The notes below the pieces were generated by a model. It saw nothing but the letters and a program-made list of their open reading frames with translations. It ran no database searches and had not been told where the DNA came from. The translations under genes were made by a program, and so were the position numbers. Shown in pieces: positions 17,834-26,700 of a stretch of 64,000 nucleotides of DNA (position 1 is the stretch's first letter; each line of letters opens with the position of its first letter). This DNA comes from Planctomycetota bacterium (GTDB lineage: Bacteria > Planctomycetota > Planctomycetia > Pirellulales > Pirellulaceae): NCBI GenBank assembly GCA_029259935.1, contig JAJDEH010000109.1, forward strand, positions 1 through 64,000, in the 5' to 3' direction.

Positions 17834-19567
17834 GTGAATCTTATCCATTTGGACGACCCGTTTCCGTTGATCCTAAGCGCCGCGCTGTCGTTCATCTTTC
17901 TTGTCGCGATCTGGGCAGGGGTGAGCCGACGATTTTGGTTCGTGCGGGCGAGTGTCGCCGTTGGAGTGCTGGGGGCTCTGGTTGCGGTCCGTGCGTATCA
18001 ACCGATGGTCTGGAGTTTGCTGGCCATGTGCGGGACCGCTGGGCTGAGCCGTCTAACCGTACCGAAGAAGGCGACTGAAGAGACCAACGGTGACTGCGAG
18101 CTCGCCGCCAAGATATTTCGCTTCCGGCTGGTGGACGCGCTGCTGGCGACGATCCTGTTGAGCATCGTGTTCGCGATGCTGGCTGCCGCGTGGCGGTCGG
18201 GGAGCGCGCTGCTTTGGCAACAAGGCGCGTGGATGCTGAGCTGCTTCCTGCTGGCTGAACTCTGTTTGCTGGTTACGGTCATGAAGGGCTGGCGACGTGT
18301 GCTGGCGGGTGCCGTGTTGGCGGGCGGAATTGCATTGGCTTCGTCGATGGGAACTGCCTGGATCGACAAAATCAATGGACTGAACTACGTCCTTGGGTAT
18401 TCCATCCGCCAAACGTGCCCGTTGATATTTGGCTCTTTCGTATTCATCGTGCTGCTGACGCTCAATCTATTCAAGTTCTCTTTCGCAAGCTCGTCGTCGC
18501 CGTCTTTGGCAGTGCTTCGCGTTCGCTTGCTGAGCCGGATTGCACTCGTGATCTGGCTGGCCGCGTTACTGATTCCCGGCCTGATGATATTCGTGAACAT
18601 GGTTCAAGGGCCGAGCATTCCTCGCACGTCCTACACCAACGATATGGCCAGCAAAAGGTTGATGGAAAACCTTGAGGCATTGGCTATGCTTAACCCTGGC
18701 GAAGCCTCGATTCGCTCGCTGAAACAGAGCGACCCCAGGGCGGGTCAGAATGCCGAAAGGCTTTATTCCCAGATCGAGCAGTCTCTGGCCGAACCGCGTC
18801 ACATCACGTTCGAGTTTGATCCCGACAACCGCCTCGGCTATATTTCACAATGGTCGGACAGCATCGATTGTGGACGGATTGTCCTTCGGACGTTAGAAGC
18901 CGAAGCTACGGCCGCCGCCGCGGCGGGCGAGTTCGATAACTCCGCCGACAACAGCTTGGTTTCCATGCAAATGGGCAACAGCTTTTCTCGTGGCGGGATG
19001 ACGATTCAGTCGCTGTGCGGGTTTGCCTGCGAAGGAATTGGCAGCCGACAGTTAGCCCAACATCTTGATGACTTCTCGATAGCACGGATAAGATCGTTGC
19101 TCGATGCGCTCCAGCGCATCGATGCCTCGCGCGAACCTGCCGAAATAACTTTGCAACGCGATTTGGCGTTTTCGGACCGCGCTCACAACTGGATGTACCG
19201 CCTGGAGGCCGCGGTCGCGCGAATTACGACAGGCGACATCCAACCGAGATCAGGGTCTTTCATATCCGCCGCCCAGCGACGCGACGCGACGATCCAGTTA
19301 CTGATCACCGAGTTGGCGATCCGCATCTACAAAGACGAGCATGGCGAACTCCCCGAAACTTTACAGCAGCTTACGCCCGGCATCTTGGACACGGTTCCGC
19401 TGGATCCCTATTCAAGCCGCCCGCTCATCTACCGCCGTACCGAGACGGGCAGCGTGCTCTACTCGGTCGGCAAAGACTTACAGGACAATGGGGGTCAATT
19501 CGGCACCTACCAAGAAACTCACACGAAGCCGGGGTTCGATTACGATCTGAAAAACATCTACTATTAG
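17834..19567 (+). CDS. Large membrane protein of unknown function with a secretin/pseudopilin-like tail
   Basis: A 577-residue protein with a GTG start behind AAGAGGAA. The first 255 residues hold about eight hydrophobic segments: residues 11-30, 36-53, 58-66, 100-120, 128-148, 150-170, 185-215 and 230-252. The remaining soluble half has no family signature I know. Its last 90 residues (IRIYKDEHGELPETLQQLTP then VPLDPYSSRPLIYRRTETGS and LYSVGKDLQDNGG) resemble the tail motif that planctomycete proteins share with type II pseudopilin C-termini: a substrate-length check, proline-rich turn, then L-x-S-x-G-x-D-x-x-D-x-G-G. The protein is probably in the inner membrane with that domain outside. 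Function unknown. Confidence 0.72.
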   Translation: MNLIHLDDPFPLILSAALSFIFLVAIWAGVSRRFWFVRASVAVGVLGALVAVRAYQPMVWSLLAMCGTAGLSRLTVPKKATEETNGDCELAAKIFRFRLVDALLATILLSIVFAMLAAAWRSGSALLWQQGAWMLSCFLLAELCLLVTVMKGWRRVLAGAVLAGGIALASSMGTAWIDKINGLNYVLGYSIRQTCPLIFGSFVFIVLLTLNLFKFSFASSSSPSLAVLRVRLLSRIALVIWLAALLIPGLMIFVNMVQGPSIPRTSYTNDMASKRLMENLEALAMLNPGEASIRSLKQSDPRAGQNAERLYSQIEQSLAEPRHITFEFDPDNRLGYISQWSDSIDCGRIVLRTLEAEATAAAAAGEFDNSADNSLVSMQMGNSFSRGGMTIQSLCGFACEGIGSRQLAQHLDDFSIARIRSLLDALQRIDASREPAEITLQRDLAFSDRAHNWMYRLEAAVARITTGDIQPRSGSFISAAQRRDATIQLLITELAIRIYKDEHGELPETLQQLTPGILDTVPLDPYSSRPLIYRRTETGSVLYSVGKDLQDNGGQFGTYQETHTKPGFDYDLKNIYY

Positions 19568-19762
19568 CTGCTGTCACCATCTGAAGGAATGATTTTCCAT
19601 CCGATATGTTCCGGAATTTTTGATTGCGCTGCCTGACCCGTATCGCCTCTATTTCGCCCTGGTTCAAATTTGCCTGGAACGGCTGCGCGGCTTTACCTAG
19701 AATGGGCAGCACGACCAGCCTACGTTGTTTCACTGTTCATGGTGTCAGGAAAAGAATCCCCC

Positions 19763-21172
19763 ATGTTTTCCCTGCAAGGCTCTCAGTTTGTTTCCGATTG
19801 CCAAACGCGCTCGCGGCGTGAGTTCTTGCGCGTCGGTTCGTTGGCATTGGGTGGGCTGACGCTGCCTGGATTGTTGGCCTCGCGGGCGCGGGCGGCGGGG
19901 CGGAATCCGTCGCTCAGCGGGAAGTCGGTCGTGTTGCTGTTCTTACAGGGCGGGCCGTCGCACATCGAGTTCTTTGATCCCAAGATGACCGCGCCGGCCG
20001 AGATCCGTAGCGTCACGGGCGAAGTGGCCACGACCCATCCCGGCATCACATTCGGCGGAACGTTTCCGAAACTGGCGGCGCTGGCCGATAGGTTTTCGAT
20101 TGTCCGCGGCTACGGGTCCGGGAACGCGGGGCACAGGTACGATTCGGTGACGACGGCCGGTAATTCGATGCAGGCTTCGATGGGAGCCATTTTTTCTCGC
20201 GTCGCCGGCACGAACCACGAAAAGACCGGCATGCCGACCAACACGTTGGTCTTGCCCGAAGCGGTGCAAGACGGCCTCAAGCTCGGCAGCAACTTTGAAA
20301 CGGGCGCGCTGCCGACGCTTACGCAGCCCGGTGAACTTGGCTCCACTCACGGCGCGTTTAATCCCAGCGGTAGCGGTCAGCTCAAGCAAAGCATGGAGTT
20401 GAAGATCCCGCTCGAGCGGCTGGACGATCGTCGCAACTTGCTGGCCCAGTTGGATCGAACCAAACGCAGCGTCGAAGCAACCGAGGATACCAGCGGCGGC
20501 AAGGAATATCGGCAGCAGGCATTCGAGATGATCACGCGCGGCATCGCCAGCGCGTTCGATTTGAGCAAGGAAGATCCTCACACGATCGCCAAGTACGACA
20601 CGTCGGGTGTCTATCGCATGCAGGATTTGCAGCGCTACTACGACATGCGCCGCGCGACGAATTTGCTGGGCCGGCAGATGCTGTTGGCGCGGCGGATGTG
20701 CGAAGCCGGTTGTGGCTTTGTGACCGTGTCCGACGCCGGCTGGGACATGCACGCCAACAACAACAGTCCCAAAAACATGACCGGCATGTGGCCCATGGGC
20801 CGGCAAGTCGATCATGCGGTGGCCGCCTTTATTGAAGACGTGCACGAGCGGGGATTGGAAGACGATATCTTGCTGATCGTCACCGGCGAAATGGGACGCA
20901 CTCCGCGAATCAACAAAAACGGCGGCCGCGATCATTACGGCGAATTGACACCGCTGCTACTTGCTGGCGGCGGCTTGAAGATGGGACAGGTGATCGGACA
21001 GTCCGACAGCCACGCAACCAAGGCGGTATCCAAGAGTTATCGGCCCCAGCATTTGCTGGCCACCGTCATGCACACGCTGTTCAACACCGGCGAACTCCGC
21101 CTGCAATCAAATCTTCCCCGCCAGCTTATCAAGTTGGTGGAAGACGGTAAGCCGATTGGGGAATTGGTTTAG
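19763..21172 (+). CDS. DUF1501 secreted protein, third copy
   Basis: A 469-residue protein with a twin-arginine leader (SRREFLRVGSLALGGLTLPG, residues 17-36). VLLFLQGGPSHIEFFDPKM and VTGEMGRTPRINKNGGRDHYGELTP carry the DUF1501/alkaline-phosphatase superfamily core; the usual E-F-G is E-M-G and W of RDHW is Y. The open frame begins at 19670, but ATG 19763 (MFSLQGSQF) puts the Arg-Arg pair at the normal distance from the start. There is no DUF1549 partner adjacent, so it stands alone between the membrane protein and the toxin-antitoxin pair. Enzymatic role unknown. Confidence 0.87.
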   Translation: MFSLQGSQFVSDCQTRSRREFLRVGSLALGGLTLPGLLASRARAAGRNPSLSGKSVVLLFLQGGPSHIEFFDPKMTAPAEIRSVTGEVATTHPGITFGGTFPKLAALADRFSIVRGYGSGNAGHRYDSVTTAGNSMQASMGAIFSRVAGTNHEKTGMPTNTLVLPEAVQDGLKLGSNFETGALPTLTQPGELGSTHGAFNPSGSGQLKQSMELKIPLERLDDRRNLLAQLDRTKRSVEATEDTSGGKEYRQQAFEMITRGIASAFDLSKEDPHTIAKYDTSGVYRMQDLQRYYDMRRATNLLGRQMLLARRMCEAGCGFVTVSDAGWDMHANNNSPKNMTGMWPMGRQVDHAVAAFIEDVHERGLEDDILLIVTGEMGRTPRINKNGGRDHYGELTPLLLAGGGLKMGQVIGQSDSHATKAVSKSYRPQHLLATVMHTLFNTGELRLQSNLPRQLIKLVEDGKPIGELV

Positions 21173-21205
21173 CCGCGAGCCTGCATTGCAATTCGCGAGG
21201 TAACA

Positions 21206-21490
21206 CTAGAGGGACCGAATATCTCGATCACCTCCAATTACACGGATCACTTCGATGCAGTTGTCAGTCGATCTATAAAAAATCACGTAGCGTCCAACGA
21301 GGCTGCTGCGGACATTGCCCCCGAATTCTGGACGTTCCTCTCCAAACTCCGGCGTTGATGCGATAAGCTCGCATTTCTCTTCGATGGTGTCGATCCAAGC
21401 TGCTGCCGCCAGTGGCTTGTCGCGAGCTATGTAATCAAAGATCTCGGATAGATCTGTTCGTGCACGGGGGGCGAAGACTAACTTGGCCAT
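21206..21490 (-). CDS. RelE/ParE-type toxin
   Basis: A 94-residue protein. FAPRARTDLSEIFDYIA, the Trp-containing helix AAAAWIDTIEEKCELIASTP, the turn EFGEERPEFGG-N-V-R and the C-terminal strands GRYVIFYRSTDN with VIRVIGGDRD match the ParE/RelE fold. ParE toxins block gyrase, while RelE toxins cut mRNA at the ribosome; the R-x-Y-V-I-F-Y strand is more ParE-like. Its ATG (21490) directly follows the TAG of the antitoxin gene with no spacer, so translation is likely coupled. A chromosomal stabilisation module or a relic of a mobile element are both possible. Confidence 0.85.
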   Translation of the reverse strand: MAKLVFAPRARTDLSEIFDYIARDKPLAAAAWIDTIEEKCELIASTPEFGEERPEFGGNVRSSLVGRYVIFYRSTDNCIEVIRVIGGDRDIRSL

Positions 21491-21733
21491 CTAGCCCGCT
21501 TGCTCCGTCAGTTTCTTCGCTCGGGCTCTTAGTTCCGCGAACACTTCTTTGCCGTCGACGCCTAGGCCGGCATCGAGTTCGCCGGCTCCTTGTTGAAGTT
21601 CCTGCCGCAAGTGCTGTTGGCTCATCAGTAATCGAATCCCGTCCGTGACTGCTTCCGCAGCGGATGGGTACTGACCTGAAAGGACCAAGCCTTCGATAAA
21701 CTGCGCTGCATCTTGTGGTAATTCGACATTCAT
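21491..21733 (-). CDS. ParD-type antitoxin
   Basis: An 80-residue protein that starts MNVELPQDAAQFIEGLVLSG and continues with QYPSAAEAVTDGIRLLMSQQ, the ribbon-helix-helix DNA-binding part, followed by a charged C-terminal tail that would bind the toxin. The frame is open from 21790, but ATG 21733 gives the canonical antitoxin start. The C-terminus (DGKEVFAELRARAKKLTEQAG) is the likely toxin-neutralising segment. Such antitoxins repress their own promoter. Confidence 0.82.
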   Translation of the reverse strand: MNVELPQDAAQFIEGLVLSGQYPSAAEAVTDGIRLLMSQQHLRQELQQGAGELDAGLGVDGKEVFAELRARAKKLTEQAG

Positions 21734-21921
21734 AGGTAATCCTCCAGCGTGCGCAATCCGAACTAGACGGGCGGTGCCTTGCTTGACCACTCAAAGGCCG
21801 CGACTTCATTATACGGTCACGTTCAGTGTCGTGACATCGTTTACCACCAGAAGTATTTGCTTCGTGAGGTTTGGACTCATTTGCGATCTTCGCAAGCACT
21901 CGTTTCAGATCGCGATTTTAT

Positions 21922-21950
21922 TTCCCGTCCGCTGGCTTCAGTGATATACT
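21922..21950 (+). promoter_or_regulatory. Extended -10 promoter before the tandem hydrolase
   Basis: TG-a-TATACT (21942-21950) is an extended -10 box, 54 bases before ATG 22005. The -35 position (21922-21927, TTCCCG) is poor, which is usual for extended -10 promoters. Confidence 0.4.
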
Positions 21951-22004
21951 GGCCGAAAAATATTGGATCCGTGCCCGTTGTCGCTGGAAAAAAAGGTTTC
22001 TGAA

Positions 22005-24392
22005 ATGCATAGAGTCTTGCTAGGGTTGTTCGCCGGTTTTCTCGGTTTATGTTTCCTGAGCGCACATGCGGCGACTGCCGACGATGCGAACGATCGGTTG
22101 GCGGGCACCAAGCCGCTGACCATGGAGGGAGACATCGCGGCCGGGTTGGTGGCCGGCGTCGACAAGTTTTTGCTGCGAGAGATCGATCAGGCTATCGAGC
22201 GGCAAGACACGTTTTGGAAGCGTGATTTTGACTCGGCGGAAAAATACAACGAGTCGGTTGAACCGAACCGGCAGCGGTTGGCGCACATTCTTGGCGTGCG
22301 GGATGCACGAGTGCCTTTCGACGGGCTGGAAATCGTGGGCACGACGGCGCAGTCGGCGCTGGTCGGGCGAGGGAAGAACTACAAGATCTATTCGGTTCGC
22401 TGGCCTGTTATCCGAGATATCCATGGCGAAGGCTTGATGTTGGTTCCCGACGATAGGAAAAACATCGTGGCCAATATCGTGGCGATCCCCGACGCGGATC
22501 AGACCCCGGAAATGATCGCGGGACTAGTCGATGGTGTAAAACCGCCTTCGCAATTTGCTCGCCGGTTGGCTGCCAGCGGTTGCCGCGTGATCGTGCCGAC
22601 GTTGATCAGCCGTGAAATGAAACGCCGCGCTGCGCCGGGCAGGGGCGGTGGAGCCGTGCTGACCAATCGCGAGTACCTCTATCGCAGTTCATTCGAATTG
22701 GGGCGGCACCTGAGCGGCTATGAAATTCAAAAAGTGTTGGCACTTGTCGACTGGTTTGACAGTGACGCCGCCTCGAAGGACGGTAAGGCGGCGCGGATTG
22801 GAGTCGTAGGCTACGGCGAGGGCGGCATGCTGGCCATGTACGCCGCGGCGCTTGACACTCGCATCGATGCGGCCTGCGTTAGCGGCTATTTTGGTTCACG
22901 CAAGAAAAACTGGGACCAGCCGCTCGACCGCAACGTGTTCGGCCTGTTGGAACGTTTTAGCGACTGGCAAGTCGCCAGCCTGATCGCGCCGCGTTCGGTG
23001 GTAATTGATTCGCACGAGTATCCCGAAGTAGAATTGCCCAGCCAGGGCGGCGGGCCCGCTCATTTAGTCGCGCAGGCCGCGAAAGATGTTGCGAGTGAAT
23101 TTGGACGGCTGCATCGACTGGCTGAAGAGTTTGAGAAGGTCGCATTCGATGCCCGAACGAGCGATGATCGGGGAAAGTCCGACGCCTACTTTCACTTTCT
23201 GGATGCCATCACCAAAAGCGACACCAGTTCCAAGAAGCGATGGGAGCCGGCATTTCGCGCTGCGTTTGACGATCCAAACATGCCGGAGCATCTGCGCGAG
23301 GATTTCGATCCCGCGCCGCGCCAGCAGCGTCAGATTCACGAAATCGACGACCACAATCAGTGGCTGCTGCGTGAGAGTCCCTATGTCCGCCGGCAGTTCA
23401 TGAACATCGGACTAGTGGGAGCCGACCGCAAGGATGGCAAGAACAAGCTCGACACGAGTTCACCGGAAAAGTACGAAGCATCGGTTGAGCGTTTCCGCGA
23501 ATTTTTCCGGGACGAAGTGGTAGGGCATTTTGATCATGACTTCTTGCCCTTCAACGCGCGGTCGCGAAAGACTTACGACGAGGAAAAATGGACCGGCTAC
23601 GAAGTCATGCTCGACGTGTTTCCGGATGTCGTCGCCTACGGAATTTTGATCTTGCCCAAGGACTTGAAGCCCGGTGAAAAGCGGCCCGTTGTCGTTTGCC
23701 AGCATGGGCTGGAAGGCCGGCCCCAAGATATCGTCACCGGCGATCATCGGGCCTATCACGACTTTGCGGCTAAGCTGGCCGAACGCGGGTTTATCACCTT
23801 TGCCCCGCAGAATCTCTACATTGGCCGTGATGATTTTCGCACGCTGCAGCGAAAAGCAAACACCATCCAAAAGACGCTGTTTTCGGTTATCGTGCCGCAA
23901 CATCAGCAGATCGTGAATTGGCTCAAGGAGCACCCCAACGTCGACGACTCGCGAATCGCTTTTTACGGCCTTTCGTACGGCGGCAAGAGCGCCATGCGGA
24001 TTCCGCCGCTGGTGCCGGACTATTGCTTGTCGATTTGCTCGGCCGACTTCAATGAATGGGTGTGGAAGAACACCTCGACCCGGGCCCGTTACAGCTATAT
24101 GTTCACGGGCGAATATGAGATCTTTGAGTTCGATTTGGGAAGCACCTTCAATTACGCCGAAATGGCGGCGCTGATCGCGCCGCGGCCGTTCATGGTCGAA
24201 CGCGGCCATCACGACGGCGTCGCGCCGGATGAAACGGTGGGGTACGAATTCGCCCGAGTTCGCCACCTTTACGCGGCCCGCCTGGGGCTGCCCGATCGTT
24301 GTGAGATTGAATGGTTCCTTGGTCCACACACGATTAACGGCAAGGGAACGTACGATTTCTTACACAGGCATCTCAATTGGCCTAAACCATAG
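22005..24392 (+). CDS. Secreted tandem alpha/beta hydrolase (acetyl-xylan-esterase/dienelactone-hydrolase like)
   Basis: A 795-residue secreted protein with a signal peptide (residues 1-23). Two alpha/beta hydrolase units follow one another. The first shows GVVGYGEGGMLAMYAAALD at residues 267-285: the nucleophile-elbow serine is Glu272, so this half should be inactive. The second shows AFYGLSYGGKSAMR with Ser657 in a proper GxSxG, a strand PRPFMVERGHHDGVAPDE for the acid, and His775 in GPHTINGKG. The second half resembles planctomycete acetyl-xylan esterase or dienelactone hydrolase. It probably acts on an esterified carbohydrate in the periplasm. The upstream frame to 21963 is non-protein-like, so ATG 22005 is used. 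Confidence 0.85.
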   Translation: MHRVLLGLFAGFLGLCFLSAHAATADDANDRLAGTKPLTMEGDIAAGLVAGVDKFLLREIDQAIERQDTFWKRDFDSAEKYNESVEPNRQRLAHILGVRDARVPFDGLEIVGTTAQSALVGRGKNYKIYSVRWPVIRDIHGEGLMLVPDDRKNIVANIVAIPDADQTPEMIAGLVDGVKPPSQFARRLAASGCRVIVPTLISREMKRRAAPGRGGGAVLTNREYLYRSSFELGRHLSGYEIQKVLALVDWFDSDAASKDGKAARIGVVGYGEGGMLAMYAAALDTRIDAACVSGYFGSRKKNWDQPLDRNVFGLLERFSDWQVASLIAPRSVVIDSHEYPEVELPSQGGGPAHLVAQAAKDVASEFGRLHRLAEEFEKVAFDARTSDDRGKSDAYFHFLDAITKSDTSSKKRWEPAFRAAFDDPNMPEHLREDFDPAPRQQRQIHEIDDHNQWLLRESPYVRRQFMNIGLVGADRKDGKNKLDTSSPEKYEASVERFREFFRDEVVGHFDHDFLPFNARSRKTYDEEKWTGYEVMLDVFPDVVAYGILILPKDLKPGEKRPVVVCQHGLEGRPQDIVTGDHRAYHDFAAKLAERGFITFAPQNLYIGRDDFRTLQRKANTIQKTLFSVIVPQHQQIVNWLKEHPNVDDSRIAFYGLSYGGKSAMRIPPLVPDYCLSICSADFNEWVWKNTSTRARYSYMFTGEYEIFEFDLGSTFNYAEMAALIAPRPFMVERGHHDGVAPDETVGYEFARVRHLYAARLGLPDRCEIEWFLGPHTINGKGTYDFLHRHLNWPKP

Positions 24393-24598
24393 TTCTTGAC
24401 AGGAAGGTTCGGCCGCTGCGGGAAGCCGGGTATCGTCGTGGCGTTTTCCCTTGGTTGGCCGTCTTGCGAACCGTGCCGGTTTGTGGCAGGCTGAAGGCTT
24501 CTACAAGATTCGGCAGTCATCTCATTCGAGTTCACTAACACCCAGAGCAGTTGTTTGCGTAACAATTTGCTCGAAGTTGCACCTAAAAGGAGCCCTCC

Positions 24599-24997
24599 AT
24601 GGCCGACAATCCCGACGCGAAAACTCCATCTGATGAACCTGGTACAAAGCCTGCCGAGCCGGCCCGCGAACAGCGTCAGCAAGTTGAACTGGACGAATCG
24701 AAGATGAGCAAGTCCTACGCCAACTTCTGCCGAGTCACGCCGGGATTCGAAGAGTTGATTATTGATTTTGGCTTGAGCCAGCAGCCGATCGGCGCGCCGA
24801 TGCCGCAGGGTTCCATTTCCATCGATCAACGCGTGATCGTCAATTATTTCATGGCCAAGCGGCTGCTGTCGGCCCTGGCCGGCTCGGTGCAGCGATACGA
24901 GCAAATCTTTGGCGTGCTGGAAACGGACGTGCAAAAGCGAGTTCGCCAGCAGCCCCAAGCCGGCGGTGGAACACCACCGCCGCCGCCCGCCAGCTAA
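24599..24997 (+). CDS. DUF3467 domain protein
   Basis: A 132-residue protein. Residues 25-115 form a DUF3467 core: QVELDESKMSKSYANFCRVTP, FEELIIDFGLSQQP, ISIDQRVIVNYFMAKRLLSAL. The N-terminus is acidic and Pro-rich and the C-terminus is GGGTPPPPPAS, both probably disordered. DUF3467 is an uncharacterised small domain widespread in planctomycetes and other bacteria. AAGGAG 8 bases before ATG 24599 marks the start, and a terminator follows at 25026-25056, so it may be monocistronic. No role can be assigned. Confidence 0.85.
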   Translation: MADNPDAKTPSDEPGTKPAEPAREQRQQVELDESKMSKSYANFCRVTPGFEELIIDFGLSQQPIGAPMPQGSISIDQRVIVNYFMAKRLLSALAGSVQRYEQIFGVLETDVQKRVRQQPQAGGGTPPPPPAS

Positions 24998-25025
24998 GCT
25001 TCCGCCGGAAAGCGACTCACACCAA

Positions 25026-25056
25026 AGCCTCGCCGTTTTACGTCGGGGCTTTTTTT
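25026..25056 (+). terminator. Rho-independent terminator, possibly bidirectional
   Basis: AGCCTCG (25026-25032) pairs with CGGGGCT (25044-25050, one G-U), loop of 11 bases, followed by six T. It ends the DUF3467 transcript; on the other strand the mirrored stem is followed by TTT and could end the FGGY kinase transcript, which stops at 25065. Confidence 0.7.
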
Positions 25057-25064
25057 CGCGCGCC

Positions 25065-26615
25065 TTATTCGATGATTCTCTCGGCGAATTTTTGCTTGAG
25101 CACTTCGTAAGCTGCCGCCCCCGTCGGCATTACCGGCTGGCCCGTGGTGCGACAAAATGTGTCGGTCAGCCGCAGCCAGCTCCACTGCGAATCGGTGGCG
25201 TTAGCGGCCCGAAATGCCGCGCCCAGCGAGACCGAGTCGGTCACTTCAAACTCATGCACCGTGGCGTTGAACACGTCGGCGCAAACCTGCAGAATCGCGC
25301 GATTCTCCGAAGCCTTGCCCGTGGCGCGAATAGCGGTGGGCCGCTCGCCCATCCAGGCGCTGTGGTGGAACATGTTCAGGAACTGGCCTTCGACCACGCC
25401 GCGCACGCAGCCTTCACGATCGTCGGCCGACAGCCCGTCGAAATACTCTTCCCTGGGGCGATCGGTTGCCGGAGTGATTTCCGGAGCGAGAAAGGGAATC
25501 ATCAGCCGGTCGTCGTTGCCCGCCGTGGTATCTCGCAGAATTTTTTCGAACTCATCCCAGTCCAGTTTAAACCGATCGCGGATCGCCTCACGAGTCAGTG
25601 CCGCGTTGGCAAAGCAACTGAGCGCCATATAGCCGCCCGTCACCGCGCCGAATACGTTCGCGAACCCATTCGGATCATGGGCCGCCTGGGGAATCATGCA
25701 GAAGTTCGTGTCGCTGGTCCCAAACGACATGACCATGCTGCCGGGCTCATACACACCCATGCCCAGCAGGCTGTCCGGGTTGTCGCCCGAAAACGCGAGC
25801 ACTTTGCAGTCGGCGGAAAATTCATAACGCGCCGTGTAGTAGGGACTGATGTTGCCAATGACGGTCATCGACGGCACCGGCTGCCCGGGGAGTTTTTCCA
25901 GCAGTTCTTTCGACGCCTCGCCCGGCCCGAACGCGTCGTCGAGCCATTGCATACGCTGAATGTCCATCAGGTTCATGCCGGCCCCGTCGCCATGATCGAT
26001 CGGTGCCAGTTCGCCAATCAACAGCGAAGCCATGAACGAGCTGACCAGCCCAATGTCGCTGGTCGCTTGGTAAGCCGGGCTCTCCGTGCGGGCGAATTTG
26101 TGAATTTGAGGACCGGAGAAGCGGCGCGTCGGCACCGAACCGGTCCGCTCGGCCACGGCCATGCGGCCACCATGGATCTCGGCCAAGGCTTGGCAATCTT
26201 CGCCCGTACTCGAATCGCGCCAAATCGGCGAGGTCTCTCGCGAAAAGATACCGCTCAATTGACGAACGAGTGGTAGCTTGGCGTCGAGCCCTTTCAGAGC
26301 GTTCCTGGCTGAGCGGTTCAAATAGACGGTGCCGTGTTGCTGTCCCGCTCCGGCTAGGGTTTGGATTTCGCCAACCCGGTCAAAATTGGCCGCGAGGCGT
26401 TTTAGCAACTCGTCCAGCGCGGCGACCCACATCAGCGGCGGCGAATGCACCCAGCCCGCGCCGTTGTCCATGAAGCCGTTAACCACACCGTACTTGTCAC
26501 GCAACGCCTCGCCGAAATTCACACTGTCGCGGTAAACAATCTCTTCGTTGTCGAGATCGAGGATGACGCAAGAAAGACTTTGCGTCGAGCTGTTTAGACC
26601 CGCTACGAGACTCAT
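25065..26615 (-). CDS. FGGY-family carbohydrate kinase (xylulokinase-like)
   Basis: A 516-residue cytoplasmic protein. MSLVAGLNSSTQSLSCVILD is the FGGY N-terminal phosphate loop, GAGQQHGTVYLN and WRDSSTGEDCQAL are sugar-binding regions, SGDNPDSLLGMG and MSFGTSDTNFCM lie near the second phosphate loop, and IRATGKASENRAILQVCADVF is the C-terminal FGGY signature. The family phosphorylates xylulose, ribulose, glycerol or related sugars with ATP; the QQHG and D-S-S-T-G-E-D motifs favour D-xylulose. A symbol is not given because the exact substrate cannot be read. It would feed released pentoses into the pentose phosphate pathway, consistent with the esterase and sulfatase nearby. Confidence 0.88.
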   Translation of the reverse strand: MSLVAGLNSSTQSLSCVILDLDNEEIVYRDSVNFGEALRDKYGVVNGFMDNGAGWVHSPPLMWVAALDELLKRLAANFDRVGEIQTLAGAGQQHGTVYLNRSARNALKGLDAKLPLVRQLSGIFSRETSPIWRDSSTGEDCQALAEIHGGRMAVAERTGSVPTRRFSGPQIHKFARTESPAYQATSDIGLVSSFMASLLIGELAPIDHGDGAGMNLMDIQRMQWLDDAFGPGEASKELLEKLPGQPVPSMTVIGNISPYYTARYEFSADCKVLAFSGDNPDSLLGMGVYEPGSMVMSFGTSDTNFCMIPQAAHDPNGFANVFGAVTGGYMALSCFANAALTREAIRDRFKLDWDEFEKILRDTTAGNDDRLMIPFLAPEITPATDRPREEYFDGLSADDREGCVRGVVEGQFLNMFHHSAWMGERPTAIRATGKASENRAILQVCADVFNATVHEFEVTDSVSLGAAFRAANATDSQWSWLRLTDTFCRTTGQPVMPTGAAAYEVLKQKFAERIIE

Positions 26616-26659
26616 GCCGGTTTCCTTCAGAATCGAAATCGAGGCGTTACGTTGGGGAT

Positions 26660-26682
26660 TGTCGCCTTTCGCTCCGCGAAAG
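26660..26682 (+). repeat. 23-bp hairpin repeat, copy 2
   Basis: Identical to 10621-10643. Here the stem CTTTCG-ctccg-CGAAAG is followed by AGCGCCCTTTC, so GAAAG can also pair with a later CTTTC, giving two mutually exclusive hairpins. It sits in the 85-base gap between the FGGY kinase gene and the DUF1080 gene. Confidence 0.65.
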
Positions 26683-26700
26683 AGCGCCCTTTCACGAGCC

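Noticed and set aside
24909..26276. 455-residue forward open frame antisense to the FGGY kinase
   Set aside because: It is the complement of a clearly conserved kinase and its sequence is rich in His, Arg and Gly without family motifs. Long antisense frames are expected at this base composition.
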